A stretch of 64,000 nucleotides of DNA from Bugula neritina (taxonomy: Eukaryota > Bryozoa > Gymnolaemata > Cheilostomatida > Bugulidae), in the NCBI GenBank assembly GCA_964035545.1, contig OZ037766.1:29779140-29843139 (forward strand), in the 5' to 3' direction. The notes below the pieces were generated by a model. It ran no database searches and was not told the origin of the DNA. It worked only from the letters and a program-made list of their open reading frames with translations. The translations under genes were made by a program, and so were the position numbers. Positions 25,514 through 40,616 of this stretch are shown here, one piece after another. The first letter of the stretch is position 1; the number at the start of each line of letters is the position of its first letter.

Positions 25514-25663
25514 TTATATAAATAATACTTTCATTATAGTAAACAGCTTTTTTATTGTTACTGATATGCTCTTTTAGTAAATTGTAAGAAAATATTTCTA
25601 AAACCCTCAAACCACTAAAGATGTGCCGATGGAAGTGTTGACAGTTATAATTCATGCAAATGT

Positions 25664-25669
<6 letters not shown>

Positions 25670-25728
<59 letters not shown>
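25670..25728. repeat. (AT)n microsatellite
   Basis: Uninterrupted AT dinucleotides. They lie exactly at the 3' end of the Penelope-like fragment. Confidence 0.95.
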
Positions 25729-25731
<3 letters not shown>

Positions 25732-26640
25732 TAGCAAGCAAAAAGTTTCGCTTGTGCTTGCATGAGCTAGAAAGTTTTTTAGGTTCGTTGAGGGAAGATA
25801 ACTCTGGTTGTTTTAGGATTACATATTTCTCATACCTACATAAGTTACAGATCTGTTAGTTAAGTTTGGGTATGATTTACATATTTTTAAAAATGCTCCA
25901 TTTTAAGCTAAATTTTGTGTTTTATCTTAAAATTTAGATGTGTCTGCTGAGTTGTGTGTTGTTTGCTTTTTCTGCATGTAGGAAAGAGAAGTTATGATTG
26001 TTAAATTGGGTTTTGAAAGTGGTTGAACAGAGTCCTATGTATAATGATCAGCTGGAGTTATTGTCATGTTTTGTCATAGTTGCTTGGTTGATTATGTCTT
26101 TGTATAAGCATTTACCATTCCATAGACAGTGGAAAGGTTGTGTACAGTTACATTGTGTGTCCTTTAATTTAGTAGTGATAGTAGGAATGTGTGTAGTTTT
26201 AGGTTTTTGTTGGTTCGAGCCATCAATAATGTTTTTTATATTTGGCGTACATGAGTAGGTAATTTCCATGGTTTTCCTTTTAAAAATTTTACTCGGCTGT
26301 TTTGATGATGGGAAGCATCTGTCAATGGTTTGGAGAAATTTTTTTCCTATATTAGTTTTCACGGCTGAACTGAAAGGTGGTTGTACCACAATGTGTTTCT
26401 ATTTCTATTTTTAATTTTTTGTTGGGTTATATTTTAATTTATAGTCATATCTACTGTTTGAGAGTGCCTCTTGGTATGGTTGTATGGTGGTGTTAAACTC
26501 TTCTTCACTGGAGGATAATAAGCTAAGTCTCTGTTTATATTTTTAAGTAGGTTTTTCAATACTGCAGGTGGATGGTCGCTTTGCTTGTATAATTGTCACT
26601 ATAGTATCCTTTGGTATTTTTAATTCTAATTCTAATTAAC
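25729..26640 (-). mobile_element. Penelope-like retroelement, 3' fragment (end of RT, linker, GIY-YIG)
   Basis: On the minus strand, broken reading frames reproduce the order found in endonuclease-bearing Penelope-like elements. From high to low coordinates these are: a region near 26610-26400 with HPPAVLKN and then, in another frame, SSSEEEFN and YKLKYN; then VKTNIGKKFL and ITYSCTPNIKNII (about 26350-26240); then a zinc-knuckle-like linker CNCTQPFHCLWNGKC (about 26170-26120); then a GIY-YIG nuclease piece with YIGLCSTTFKT (about 26035-26003). The end shows CNLC and SSCKHKRNFLL just before the microsatellite. In-frame stops (for example just before the YIG motif) and frameshifts show it is dead. 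It is a 5'-truncated copy, as is usual for retroelements. Family assignment rests on remembered motif order, not a search. Confidence 0.8.
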
Positions 26641-27351
26641 AATAAGCTTTATACTATTTTCCATAAATTTATGGCAATAACAATATTATTCTAACATAAT
26701 GGTAATATTGTACTGCAATGCTGATTTATGACGCAAGTTGTTTTTAGAGTTTTAGACATTTTATTCATCATAAAACATATAAGTATCCTTATTATGAGAA
26801 ATATTATAGGTGCACTTATCACTGAGATACAAACATTGTCAAATAATAGAATGCCAACAACTTTAGGTCAGCTCTTATATACATTCTTAGTAAATGCTCA
26901 AGTTTCGCATTATAACTAATAACTATGTATTTAGATAATATTATTATTTATGGCTGGTACAGCAGACGAGCTGGGTGGGTGAGGGGGGTTCATGGAGCAC
27001 CCCCTCCCTCATCAACAAAGAACCTTCGCGTGATTTGTATAATGAAATAAAAAGGAAAGAATAACTTTATTTGATGATTTAATTATGATTTTAAAATACT
27101 ATTATACAAGCCGGACATATTGTACATCTGCACATGCAGATGTAAAAGCAAATTCTGTACAGAGTTGTAACATGATGAATTGCCAGTAGTTTTATACTTA
27201 GAAATCGTTTGTTTATAATGCTACCACCCTGAAAGAGTAAACATAGAGACTTATATAAACTATGAAATTAGATTGGAAAAGCAGTATGAAGAATCAAGTC
27301 AGATAGACTGATTGAAAGTTGCAACAAAAACGTTTGAAATAATAAAATATG
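26641..27351. other. non-coding spacer between retroelement relic and tRNA gene
   Basis: AT-rich sequence with no exon seen. A short G-rich then C-rich patch (about 26970-27010) interrupts it. A 63-codon open frame near 26728-26919 has no features and is considered chance. Confidence 0.45.
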
Positions 27352-27423
27352 TGCGTCGGCCGGGAATCGAACCCGGATCTATTGCTTGGAAGGCAACAAT
27401 GCTAACCTTTACACCACCGACGC
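27352..27423 (-). tRNA. tRNA-Gly (anticodon UCC)
   Basis: The minus strand folds as a standard 72-base tRNA. The acceptor stem GCGTCGG pairs with CCGACGC and the discriminator is A. The D-arm contains a GGTGTAAAGGTTAGC-type box A, the anticodon loop is TTCCAAG (anticodon TCC), and the T-arm reads CCGGGTTCGATTCCCGG, a perfect box B. No intron is present. A TTTT run follows within about 10 bases downstream on the minus strand and can terminate RNA polymerase III. It matches the well-known eukaryotic tRNA-Gly(UCC) closely and looks functional. A decayed inverted copy lies at about 35447. Confidence 0.96.
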
Positions 27424-29718
<2,295 letters not shown>

Positions 29719-30777
29719 CTCTAAGCTAATTTAATAGGTAAATAATATAATTTCTATAAATTTCATCACATTCATCTTGGTAAATAATATAATTTCTATA
29801 AATTTCATCACATTCATCTTCTGCTTTACCAATTTTATAACATATTATTATACAATTTTCAATTTCAGAATACCCACAATTATCAGCACGCACTATAGTA
29901 TTTGCACCTGTAGAAGCACGCCAAATTGTGACCTGAGAATTCATTTGTAAGAGGTTTAGCTGCGTGTCATTTAATCACTAATTAATGTATTCAATTTAAG
30001 TATATTAAATACATGTAAATACATGAAGCTTTTTAAAGCCCAAAAGTTTTCTTCAACAATTTCAACTGGTGTTTATGAAAAAAAGTCTATAAGAAATGTA
30101 TAAACTACACCGAGCAAACTTGGCTATATGCCAACATATGACTGCACGTATCTCTTAAGACTTATGAAGTTAACAGAGCAAGCTTTCACTTATGTATTGC
30201 AGCTATAGAGTAGCCCAGAGAATATATAGCATTGCAGGGAATACAAAGAGTATACTGTGAGACACCAATACTTCCTGTGTTGCCCGTAGCACCCGTTTGA
30301 CCCGTAGATCCTGTTTGACTAGTTTGTCTAGCTGTTTCCCGTCTTGCTGTATTTACCAGTTGCTCCACTGTATATCCATGCAGTATCACCCTTTGTATCT
30401 TTCTAAATTTATAATTTATAAATTAATAATTTCTAAATTTATAATTTATAATTTTTGAACATTTGTGTTTTCGACTAGGAATGGATTAGAAAAAACTTGC
30501 TATTTGTTATTGAATGCAGGTTGTTGACCCCTAGCTGATATTAATCGCTACACTAATACGCTATACAGACACCCACATAAATAATATTATTATCACTTGC
30601 ATCTACAATTTATTATGATAAGTTGTAGATGCAGGTGATAATAATATTATTTATGTGGGTGTCTGCACTTGATAAAGTTCCAGTATTTGAAGCTTTTTCA
30701 TTTCCTTGTGATAAGTAAGCCTCATGACTATATTAATATGTATTATAAAGAATAAACCGCCTGCTATAAGTTAAAGG
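29719..30777 (-). repeat. 1-kb dispersed/duplicated segment, copy 1
   Basis: This segment recurs at 32233-33240 with only scattered differences. It contains, in order: a 42-bp direct repeat (two copies at about 29737-29820; only one in copy 2); a minus-strand open frame (29726-29944) with cysteines; a second minus-strand frame (30186-30389) with a short Gly-X-Thr run (GSTGQTGATGNTGSIG); AT-rich short repeats; and a 100-bp hairpin. A 2-base indel between copies (the 'actatagtatt' site near 29892 versus 'actagtatt' in copy 2) breaks the first frame, so coding constraint on it is unlikely. Confidence 0.85.
30566..30665. mobile_element. 100-bp hairpin (MITE-like) in copy 1
   Basis: Arms 30566-30608 and 30623-30665 (43 bp each) are inverted complements with one mismatch, around a 14-base loop. 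The same hairpin is at 33039-33138, and a decayed half is at 32150-32215. Its presence in several states suggests a small foldback element. Confidence 0.75.
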
Positions 30778-31189
30778 CAGCTTCATCTCAACCATTAGTT
30801 AGTATATATAATGAGAAACACATTTTAATACTTTTTAATTACTACATCAAAAACAGATTATTTTCCTGTTTATGATAAAAATTATACAGATTAGAGCTAG
30901 GAAGTCTTCAGTTTTCTGAAGATGTGAAAATTTGCTTGTATTATACCGATGACCTTATATAGCCGTCATAATACTGAACCAAATCGAATGCCCGGTATAT
31001 AGCTGAAAATATTTAAAGTATACTGAACTGGAGATTAAGCACAGTGCTACGTGTTATCTTCTACAGACTAAAGGTATAATTAAGGTAAAATATTGCAACT
31101 TAGAAAATATTCAAAGGAACAGATGGTGTGACTAATACTAAAGCAGACAAAGAAGATGAATTAAGTGGTCAAATTATCCACAATTTCAG

Positions 31190-31315
31190 GATTCCAAAAC
31201 TGCCTGGTCCACCAGGATCACCCGGTTCCAAAGGAGACCCAGGAATACCGGTGTACCTGGAGCACCAGGTCACATGGATATTAAATACTCAACCAAATTG
31301 TCAGCATGGTACTGA
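31190..31315 (+). pseudogene. collagen exon relic with frameshift
   Basis: After an acceptor-like 'caatttcag' the sequence reads PKLPGPPGSPGSKGDPGIP. A one-base loss near 31249 then throws the Gly-X-Y frame off (GTGTACCTGGAGCACC continues Gly-X-Y in another frame). That second frame meets a stop at about 31313. No membrane-segment exon or furin-type site is seen upstream. It could be the last bit of a lost collagen gene lying between the two 1-kb repeats. Confidence 0.65.
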
Positions 31316-31379
31316 TAAAGACAAGTTTAGAGCATTAACTTGTTTCTATTTAGAATTTTATTCACTATTATAAATTTTA

Positions 31380-32149
31380 CATAAATAATATTTACAAAAG
31401 CTTTTTTCATAATTTAAGTTTCACTGCACCATAAACATGTTTTAAGATACTCTGTGGACATAATTTTCATCTTCTTAGAATATAGATCCTGGCTACATTT
31501 CATCTATCTTTAATATCATCACTAAAATCAATCACAGGTAATGCAGCTGAATGAAAGCAAACCCACAACTGCCAGTTTATTGCAGCAATTAATGCCTATA
31601 TAATATTATATAAAAGATTGATGTATAACCAAGCAACTGGACAAAATTTAGAACAAAAACTGTAAGCAATCTTTCATGGAACTTTTTTCAAAAACTTTTA
31701 AAGCTATAATAGATATAATAATTACAAACCCTTTTTAAGCATGAATGAATAGGGCTGAAATCAGTAAATACCTCTGGAAATTGAAAAAGAGAAACATGAA
31801 ATTTAACATATAAAATGGAATATAGTGAAAAGATGTGAATCTTATTCAAACATCATCAACAGATCCAATTTATCTATCTATGACAAACGTGTAGTTTTAA
31901 ATTAACGATGTTTATATATTTCTTACTAAAAACGGTAATTTTTTAAGTTATGCAAACACAAACGCAAATTTGTACTTGCGCTTTTGAACATATGCTATAT
32001 AGGAATGCGAATATTACTATGATATGAGATGCAGACTAGTTTATTTTGCTTTACAACTAACAATAAAATGTTGAAGATGGAAGGTGCAAGCTGATGCCCC
32101 TTCTTAGAGAAATTAATAATGGTTTTGCCTGACTAAACCCTTTTACGTA
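31380..32149. other. AT-rich non-coding stretch
   Basis: No exon seen between the collagen relic and the decayed hairpin. Confidence 0.4.
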
Positions 32150-32215
32150 CACCCACCATAAATAGCAATATTATTATCTAAATCTACAATTTATTATAGG
32201 TAATGGTATTTTAAT
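32150..32215. mobile_element. decayed half of the hairpin element
   Basis: This contains degenerate versions of one arm of the 100-bp hairpin (acccaccataaata, then aatattattatct, then atctacaatttattat), without a matching second arm. Confidence 0.55.
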
Positions 32216-32232
32216 ATTTGAAGTTGGTTCAT

Positions 32233-33240
32233 CTCTAAGCTAATTTAATAGGTAAATAATATAATTTCTATAAATTTCATCACATTCATCTTCTGCTTTA
32301 CCAATTTTATAACATATTATTATACAATTTTCAATTTCAGAATACCCACAATTATCAGCACGCACTAGTATTTGCACCTGTAGAAGCACGCCAAATTGTG
32401 ACCTGAGAATTCATTTGTAAGAGGTTTAGCTGCGTGTCATTTAATCACTAATTAATTTATTCAATTTAAGTATATTAAATACATGTAAATACATGAAGCT
32501 TTTTAAAGCCCAAAAGTTTTCTTCAACAATTTCAACTGGTGTTTATGAAAAAAAGTCTATAAGAAATGTATAAACTACACCAAGCAAACTTGGCTATATG
32601 CCAACATATGACTGCACGTATCTCTTAAGACTTATGAAGTTAACAGAGCATTAAGCTTTGACTTATGTATTGCAGCTATAGAGTAGCCCAGAGAATATAT
32701 AGCATTGCAGGGAATACAAAGAGTATACTGTGAGACACCAATACTTCCTGTGTTGCCTGTAGCACCCGTTTGACCTGCAGATCCTGTTTGACTAGTTTGT
32801 CTAGCTGTTTCCCGTCTTGCTGTATTCACCAGTTGCTCCACTGTATATCCATGCAGTATCACCCTTTGTATCTTTCTAAATTAATAATTTATAAATTAAT
32901 AATTTCTAAATTTATAATTTATAATTTTTGAACATTTGTGTTTTCGACTAGGAATGGATTAGAAAAAACTTGCTATTTGTTATTGAAAGCAAGATGTTGA
33001 CCCCTAGCTGATATTAATCGCTATACTAATACGCTATACAGACACCCACATAAATAATATTATTATCACTTGCATCTACAATTTATTATGATAAGTTGTA
33101 GACGCAGGTGATAATAATATTATTTATGTGGGTGTCTGCACTTGATAAAGTTCCAGTATTTGAAGCTTTTTCATTTCCTTGTGATAAGTAAGCCTCATGA
33201 CTATATTAATATGTATTATAAGGAATAAACCGCCTGCTAT
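32233..33240 (-). repeat. 1-kb dispersed/duplicated segment, copy 2
   Basis: Second copy of 29719-30777. It has the 42-bp piece only once and a few extra substitutions. It ends immediately before the AT-rich run that leads into the giant (TG)n tract. Confidence 0.85.
33039..33138. mobile_element. 100-bp hairpin (MITE-like) in copy 2
   Basis: The same inverted repeat as at 30566-30665, with one further substitution in the right arm (gacgcagg versus gatgcagg). Confidence 0.75.
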
Positions 33241-33322
33241 TATACATTATACTATTATACAATATATATATACAATATATCTATATATACATATATAGAT
33301 ATATAGATATATAGATTAGGTA

Positions 33323-35329
<2,007 letters not shown>

Positions 35330-35446
35330 TAATTGTTGCTATGGTTACTTATGTGCTAATTATAAACAATTTATAGCCAACTGTCAAGCTTGTCAGGTGA
35401 AGCACGTTGAACAAAATGTGACTGATTTGTACCGCTTATGTAAGCT

Positions 35447-35515
35447 AGGTTCAGTGGTGCGTAAAGTTTAGCGTTATTGGTTGCCTTCTAAGTAATAGAT
35501 CTAAGTTCTTTGAAG
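35447..35515 (+). pseudogene. decayed tRNA-Gly copy
   Basis: On the plus strand this lines up with the tRNA-Gly(UCC) gene read on the minus strand at 27352-27423. It shares GTGGTG..GTAAAG.TTAGC, then TTGCCTTC.AAG.AATAGATC. The acceptor stem, anticodon position (TTCTAAG in place of TTCCAAG) and T-loop box B (ggttcgattcc replaced by agttctttgaa) are mutated, so it should not fold or be transcribed properly. About 115 bases of 5' flank (35330-35446) are also shared, showing an inverted segmental copy and not a retroposed tRNA. Confidence 0.8.
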
Positions 35516-35996
35516 AAGATATCATTGTCGCTGAATGTTTTTTATTTTCTAAAAACCCTTCAAAGTTACCAGTTTAGATATTTAGTATACCTATTTATTA
35601 ACTAGCAGAGCTTTCGCCACAAAGTAGTGCCTAAATGTCTGCAGCAACATAATATACCAAAGAAACATTAAATAAAAGTGTGTTTTTCCTGCATATAAAC
35701 ATCATGTTTATAATTATAGCAATTTATTAAAAATTCAAATTTCTATATATTCAAAACAAAATGTTTTGAAAATTTGCATAGTGCTGTATGCTAGTGATGT
35801 TTGAAAATACAATCTGCTAATCCTCAGGCTTTCACATTATGAGCTCAAATATTACAAACTCAAACATAGCATTTTTTAGTACTTTCATATTATTTTGCTC
35901 AGGGAGTAATATTGCAGATATAATAAACCTTTGCATGTCTCAATACACATGCCTATATATAGCACATTATTACATTGTGTAGTTTGATAGGTTTTA

Positions 35997-36071
35997 GGTA
36001 AAACTGGCACAGAAAAAATTGACACAGGTAAAATTGGCACAGGTAATAAGGGTACATGCAATAATTGCACA
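35997..36071. repeat. 15-bp tandem repeat, five copies
   Basis: The unit ggtaaaattggcaca repeats five times with substitutions (35997, 36012, 36027, 36042, 36057). The period is a multiple of three, so it leaves open frames on both strands, but no splice context or gene is seen around it. Confidence 0.8.
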
Positions 36072-36352
36072 AATAGAAAATTGAGTAAAACCCCAAACTC
36101 TATAAACCCCTCATCCCAAATCCCCAATCTTGCCACCCCACCAAAATGTGCCATTCTTATCGTTTTTCTATGTTTGCCATCTTTACCTGACACCAAATTT
36201 ATAAAGTTAAAGTTTTCTTAGCTAAATATTATATAAAACTGACATACTGAGCAGTGGTTTGATATCTGCTTCTAATTAAACTTTGATATACAGTAAATTT
36301 TGCTATTTGAGATGGTTATGGTAGTGCACTACTGGAAGCTATATTATAGTCA

Positions 36353-36433
<81 letters not shown>
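36353..36433. repeat. (AT)n microsatellite
   Basis: Uninterrupted AT dinucleotides, about 80 bp. Confidence 0.95.
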
Positions 36434-36435
<2 letters not shown>

Positions 36436-37650
36436 GGACACATAACCACAAATATTAAGAAAAGTACAATAGATGTTGAAAAAGGCCAATCGTCATTATG
36501 GTTACGAAAGGAATTTCATCAATGCTTAATCAGCTTACACATTTATACTTAGAGTTTTAAACAAGCGCTGTTATATAATTTTTTGGTTAGATTAGACAAG
36601 TCAAAAGTCCTTACAATTTATTTTCAAAAATAAATGGCAGCTGTTAAATTAGCATTATGACATTGTGGGGCCAAATAGAATCTATTAAAATATTTAACCA
36701 AAATGTCAGTGGTAAACATAAAATCAAGTTACAGGCGGTTATATATAGTGATAAGCTCTTATTTATGTCACAAGTTCACATCCTATCAAAATGCCAGTAT
36801 TTAGGTAAATAATGCTTATACTAATTAATAACATTTTTCAAGATTATATATTTCAAAGAGCCATAAACCTGGCAGTGAGATATTAACATCCACATAATCC
36901 CCCATATGAAATTAGGCTAAGTTCTAAATCCTGGCTATGTTCCATACGTGAGGACATTATCTAAGTTTTGAATTAGTCTACAAACATATCATAAACTTGA
37001 TTACTTTGCGCAGTATACCATATCATATTACACCTATGGCACTAGCAAGCTTTTCTCATAAAATTATATATAATGCGGAATATTTTTCCATTGACAATGC
37101 TCACTTTACAACACTTACACTCTTTCACTGCAGCGTAAATTACTCTTTTAAGAAGTCATTTAGCCTAAAACAATGATGCAAGCGTTGCTATTCTAGTATA
37201 ACCGACAAACAGTAAACATTTCAAGAATAGGTGGAAAACTGTGTGGGCAGTTTTTAAGTAAGAATAAATTTATGAAAAAATGGTTTTATATGCTGTAGAT
37301 ATTTGCTATGATTTTTTGTATGTTTATATCAATTGTAAAAACAATTTTTGTGAGATACTGTTTTTGAACTACACAAAATTCTAAAAAAATTGATGCATCA
37401 ATAATTGTTATTACTATTGTAAGAGTTATAATGGCAATGTACCTTATTTCAATTTTAAATTACATCTTTCAAAACAAAATTAACTCTATTTGCCAATTCA
37501 TTCACTAAGCCAAGCACATTGACTTAGAAATCTTCTACTTATAGACATGGATTAATAGATCAGCTTGATGACACCATCACAACTGTTTTGAATAAAATTA
37601 TGAAATTAAAGCCATATAATGGATTAGCGAAATTGGATTAGCGAAATTAA
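36434..37650. other. upstream region of gene A3, partly shared with A1/A2
   Basis: No exon is seen. From about 37080 to 37300 the sequence follows the same order as the modules before A1 and A2, including 'aacaatgatgca' and 'cagtaaacatttc' followed by a gtgtggg/gtgggcag motif. This is the most strongly retained piece outside the genes in all copies. Confidence 0.6.
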
Positions 37651-37676
37651 CTGTGAGCGGTAAAACATAAGCCTGG

Positions 37677-37684
37677 TATAAAAG
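37677..37684 (+). promoter_or_regulatory. candidate TATA box of collagen gene A3
   Basis: TATAAAAG lies about 70 bases before a probable 5'-UTR splice donor (exon end 37753, aaaaa/GTAAGT), matching the arrangement before A1 and A2. Confidence 0.5.
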
Positions 37685-38092
37685 GAGAAGTTCAGAGTTA
37701 AAATTATCAGGTGAAACTTGAAGAAAGCCTAAGAGGTCAAGTCATTTAAAAAAGTAAGTTTCTTTTATTTTGATGCCTGTATTTTAGAAAAAAAAATTCT
37801 TTAAGGTATTATGCTTGTAACTTAAACTTGAACAACTTGAAATATGAGCAGGTATATTTAGCAAGTATGCAAACATGATAAAAAATATTGTGTTTAACTG
37901 TGTTTGCATCTTTTAAATTATATATTATATGAGCAATAACCTGAAAAACAAATATTATTTTCCTATCAATAAATCACATAAAATTTATGTAAAAGAATTA
38001 ATGGTCACTTTGTTTTAATAGTTATAAATTTCTATTATTCTATTTACACTGGTTCATACAAAGTTATAACTTATTTGTAGTACCTATATAAG

Positions 38093-40210
38093 ATGAGTGA
38101 AAAGGGAGACAGAGTAGCGCAAGTGGTTCAATGTCATTCATGGCTGCATGGCTTTACCATTTTTATGTTATGTGGAAGTTTGATAGCCAATGTTGTTATC
38201 CTGAACTACCTGCTTGATAAATCTAACAAAGTGAGTATTGTATACAACTCTCTGAGGATAATTCTTTGAGTGTAAAATAAACAATCCTAGAGAACCTCAC
38301 AAAAATCAATAATTTTATCTATAATTTATTGAACAAAATATTTCCTACAAGCTCTTTAGTATTTATAAGAGTAAAGCTTGCAATCATATGAATTAAACTT
38401 GTAAAGCTATATATATATAAATACATTTAAGACTTTCTCTTACAGTGTAAGTAATAAAGTATAAGTACGTAATTACGTCTGTATTACTGTTTTAAATGTA
38501 TCAAGTGCATGTGTAAATGACTATATAAATTAATATATCAGCTAAGCTTTTATCAATCATTACATAATTTGCTATTCCTGGTATGTTTTAGAATGAGCAG
38601 CGGTTGCAGGGGTTTGTGTCACAGAACAGACAGACAGTAGAGAATGAACACTTTGTAAGTGTGACCTGAAATGTTTTAAATAGCTCAATTGTTGAGCTTT
38701 TACTTGAGTGTACTTTTTATGCTTTTATGTATATATAGTGTTATACATTATTGATTTCAATATAATATGACGCTCTCTTTTAACATACGTACATTTTAAT
38801 TATTTCTGAGTGAAAAAATATATGAATGCTTTTTTGTAATTTATAAGCCTAATGGAAAACTAAATTGATCATGAGTTGCCATTGTAAATTTTAGTATAAC
38901 TTTATTTTAGGCTTGCGTTCTAAGCAAATTGATGTTAATTTTAAAAAAAGTTGCGGAAATATAATTGCTTGCCACAAAAATGATTACATGACCGTATACT
39001 AATTTTTACTAGTTAATTTATAATTTGATTATTCATGTATTCTGAATTCTTTGCACTAGTATTTAGCTGACAAGAAAACAGGTCGTTGCATGTATTAAAA
39101 AAAAGCTACAGCAAGCAAGTTCGGAATCAAGTATATATCGTTTAAGCCTTTGTTTCTAAAAAAGACTCAAATATTTAAAATAAAAACTTAATGAAAAACC
39201 TTAATATATTCTTTGCCTCTAATTTCATTTGCATTAGTACAACGTAAGCACTGCCATTATTAGTTTGATAATGTGTTTGGAAAACTTGATGGGGGCTTGC
39301 AGTTTAAAAAAAAGATTTGTTTTTAACAAATGTAAAGAAGCTTATTGGTCGATTGTTATGTAGCCCCACCCCTCCCCCCTCTTGTGTTTACTCTTACAGA
39401 AACAGAAAAATAGGCTGAGCCTTAACGCTATAGTTTTGTTTTAAACTGTAAAGTATAAAGCATGTATTTAAAAGAAAAGTGCATTTTGTAAATTTATAAT
39501 ATAAAAAATTTAAAAAACAAGTTTCTATAAGTGTTTTCACAATTTTTAGAGCAGAGTCAAAAGAAGAGCTCCTCCACCTTGCACATGCCCAGCCGGGACT
39601 CGTGGCCCACCTGGGCTACCTGGACCACAAGGTTCGATCGGACATCCTGGTGCTCAAGGACCTGCAGGTCCAGCTGGACCAGCCGGAACTCCTGTAAGTA
39701 AATCAATTATAACTAGGACTATAACATGCGCTTGGAGTATATTCAAAGTTTCTATTGTTTGCATGTTTCTTTGTAAATTTCAATTGGTAGCTGCTTCTGC
39801 CGGCAAATCCTTAGTTGCTTAATTTGAATTACAAAAAATATTTTTAGAAATTTACCGTACAATTACAGCTTATCGGTAACACGTCCAAAACTGTGTACTA
39901 TAAAAGTTTATCTGATATATTATTTAAATAGGGTCAACATGGTGCAGTTGGTCCAATGGGACCGAAAGGAGACAAAGGGGATCAAGGATTTAAGGGAGAG
40001 AGCATTATAGGGCCACAGGGTCTGCCTGGGTTACCTGGTGCTCAAGGTGCGCAAGGTGCTGCAGGATTTCCAGGGCAACAAGGAGAAATGGGATTAGCTG
40101 GATTGCCTGGTTTAGCTGGCTCAAGAGGTCGCCCAGGCTCAAATGGAAGAAGAGACCTAAGAGGCAGAAGAACCTTTAGAAACAGAAGACGTCAAAGACC
40201 AAGAAACTAA
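38093..40210 (+). CDS. membrane-anchored short collagen A3
   Basis: Coding exons are 38093-38230, 38592-38654, 39550-39693 and 39932-40210, all phase 0, 207 residues. The first 46 residues differ from A1 at only two positions (Val for Ala and Tyr for Phe in the membrane region). Exon 3 carries SRVKRRA (furin-type site), Cys-Thr-Cys, and two fewer Gly-X-Y triplets than A1/A2. Exon 4 retains the GESII break and ends with an arginine-rich tail of different sequence (RRTFRNRRRQRPRN). It is an older paralog of A1/A2: introns still align in many places but with much more change than between A1 and A2. It is also about 19 kb from them. It is intact and probably functional. Confidence 0.87.
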
Positions 40211-40545
40211 TTTGCGGACAATAATCTTTACAGTATGTTTTTAATTAAAACTGTGTGAATGAAATTTTGTCAGATCAGCAATTATAGGCTAGTCATAATC
40301 TAGCAGAAAACATACTTGAAAAGTTTCATGCTATTTGTTTATCACGTTTATATTGTGTCTAAAAATAAATGGCATTTTTGAGAGGAATTACACTGGTTTC
40401 AAACCAAGTATTTCGTTACCATTAAAGCATTTTAAAAAATGTGGATTTTGACTTGATTCAGTCATAGTCATTCACACATTTTAAGACAGTTTTTTTCAGT
40501 TAATTACATCCATTTAATTTCACATGATTAGTGAGTAGTGTGCGG

Positions 40546-40616
<71 letters not shown>

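Noticed and set aside
25998-26258. 86-residue hydrophobic plus-strand frame
   Set aside because: Lies opposite the Penelope-like fragment, whose motifs are on the minus strand.
35885-36196. 103-residue minus-strand frame with VPLLPVPILP-like repeats
   Set aside because: Generated by the 15-bp minisatellite; no splice context and no repeat-independent domain.
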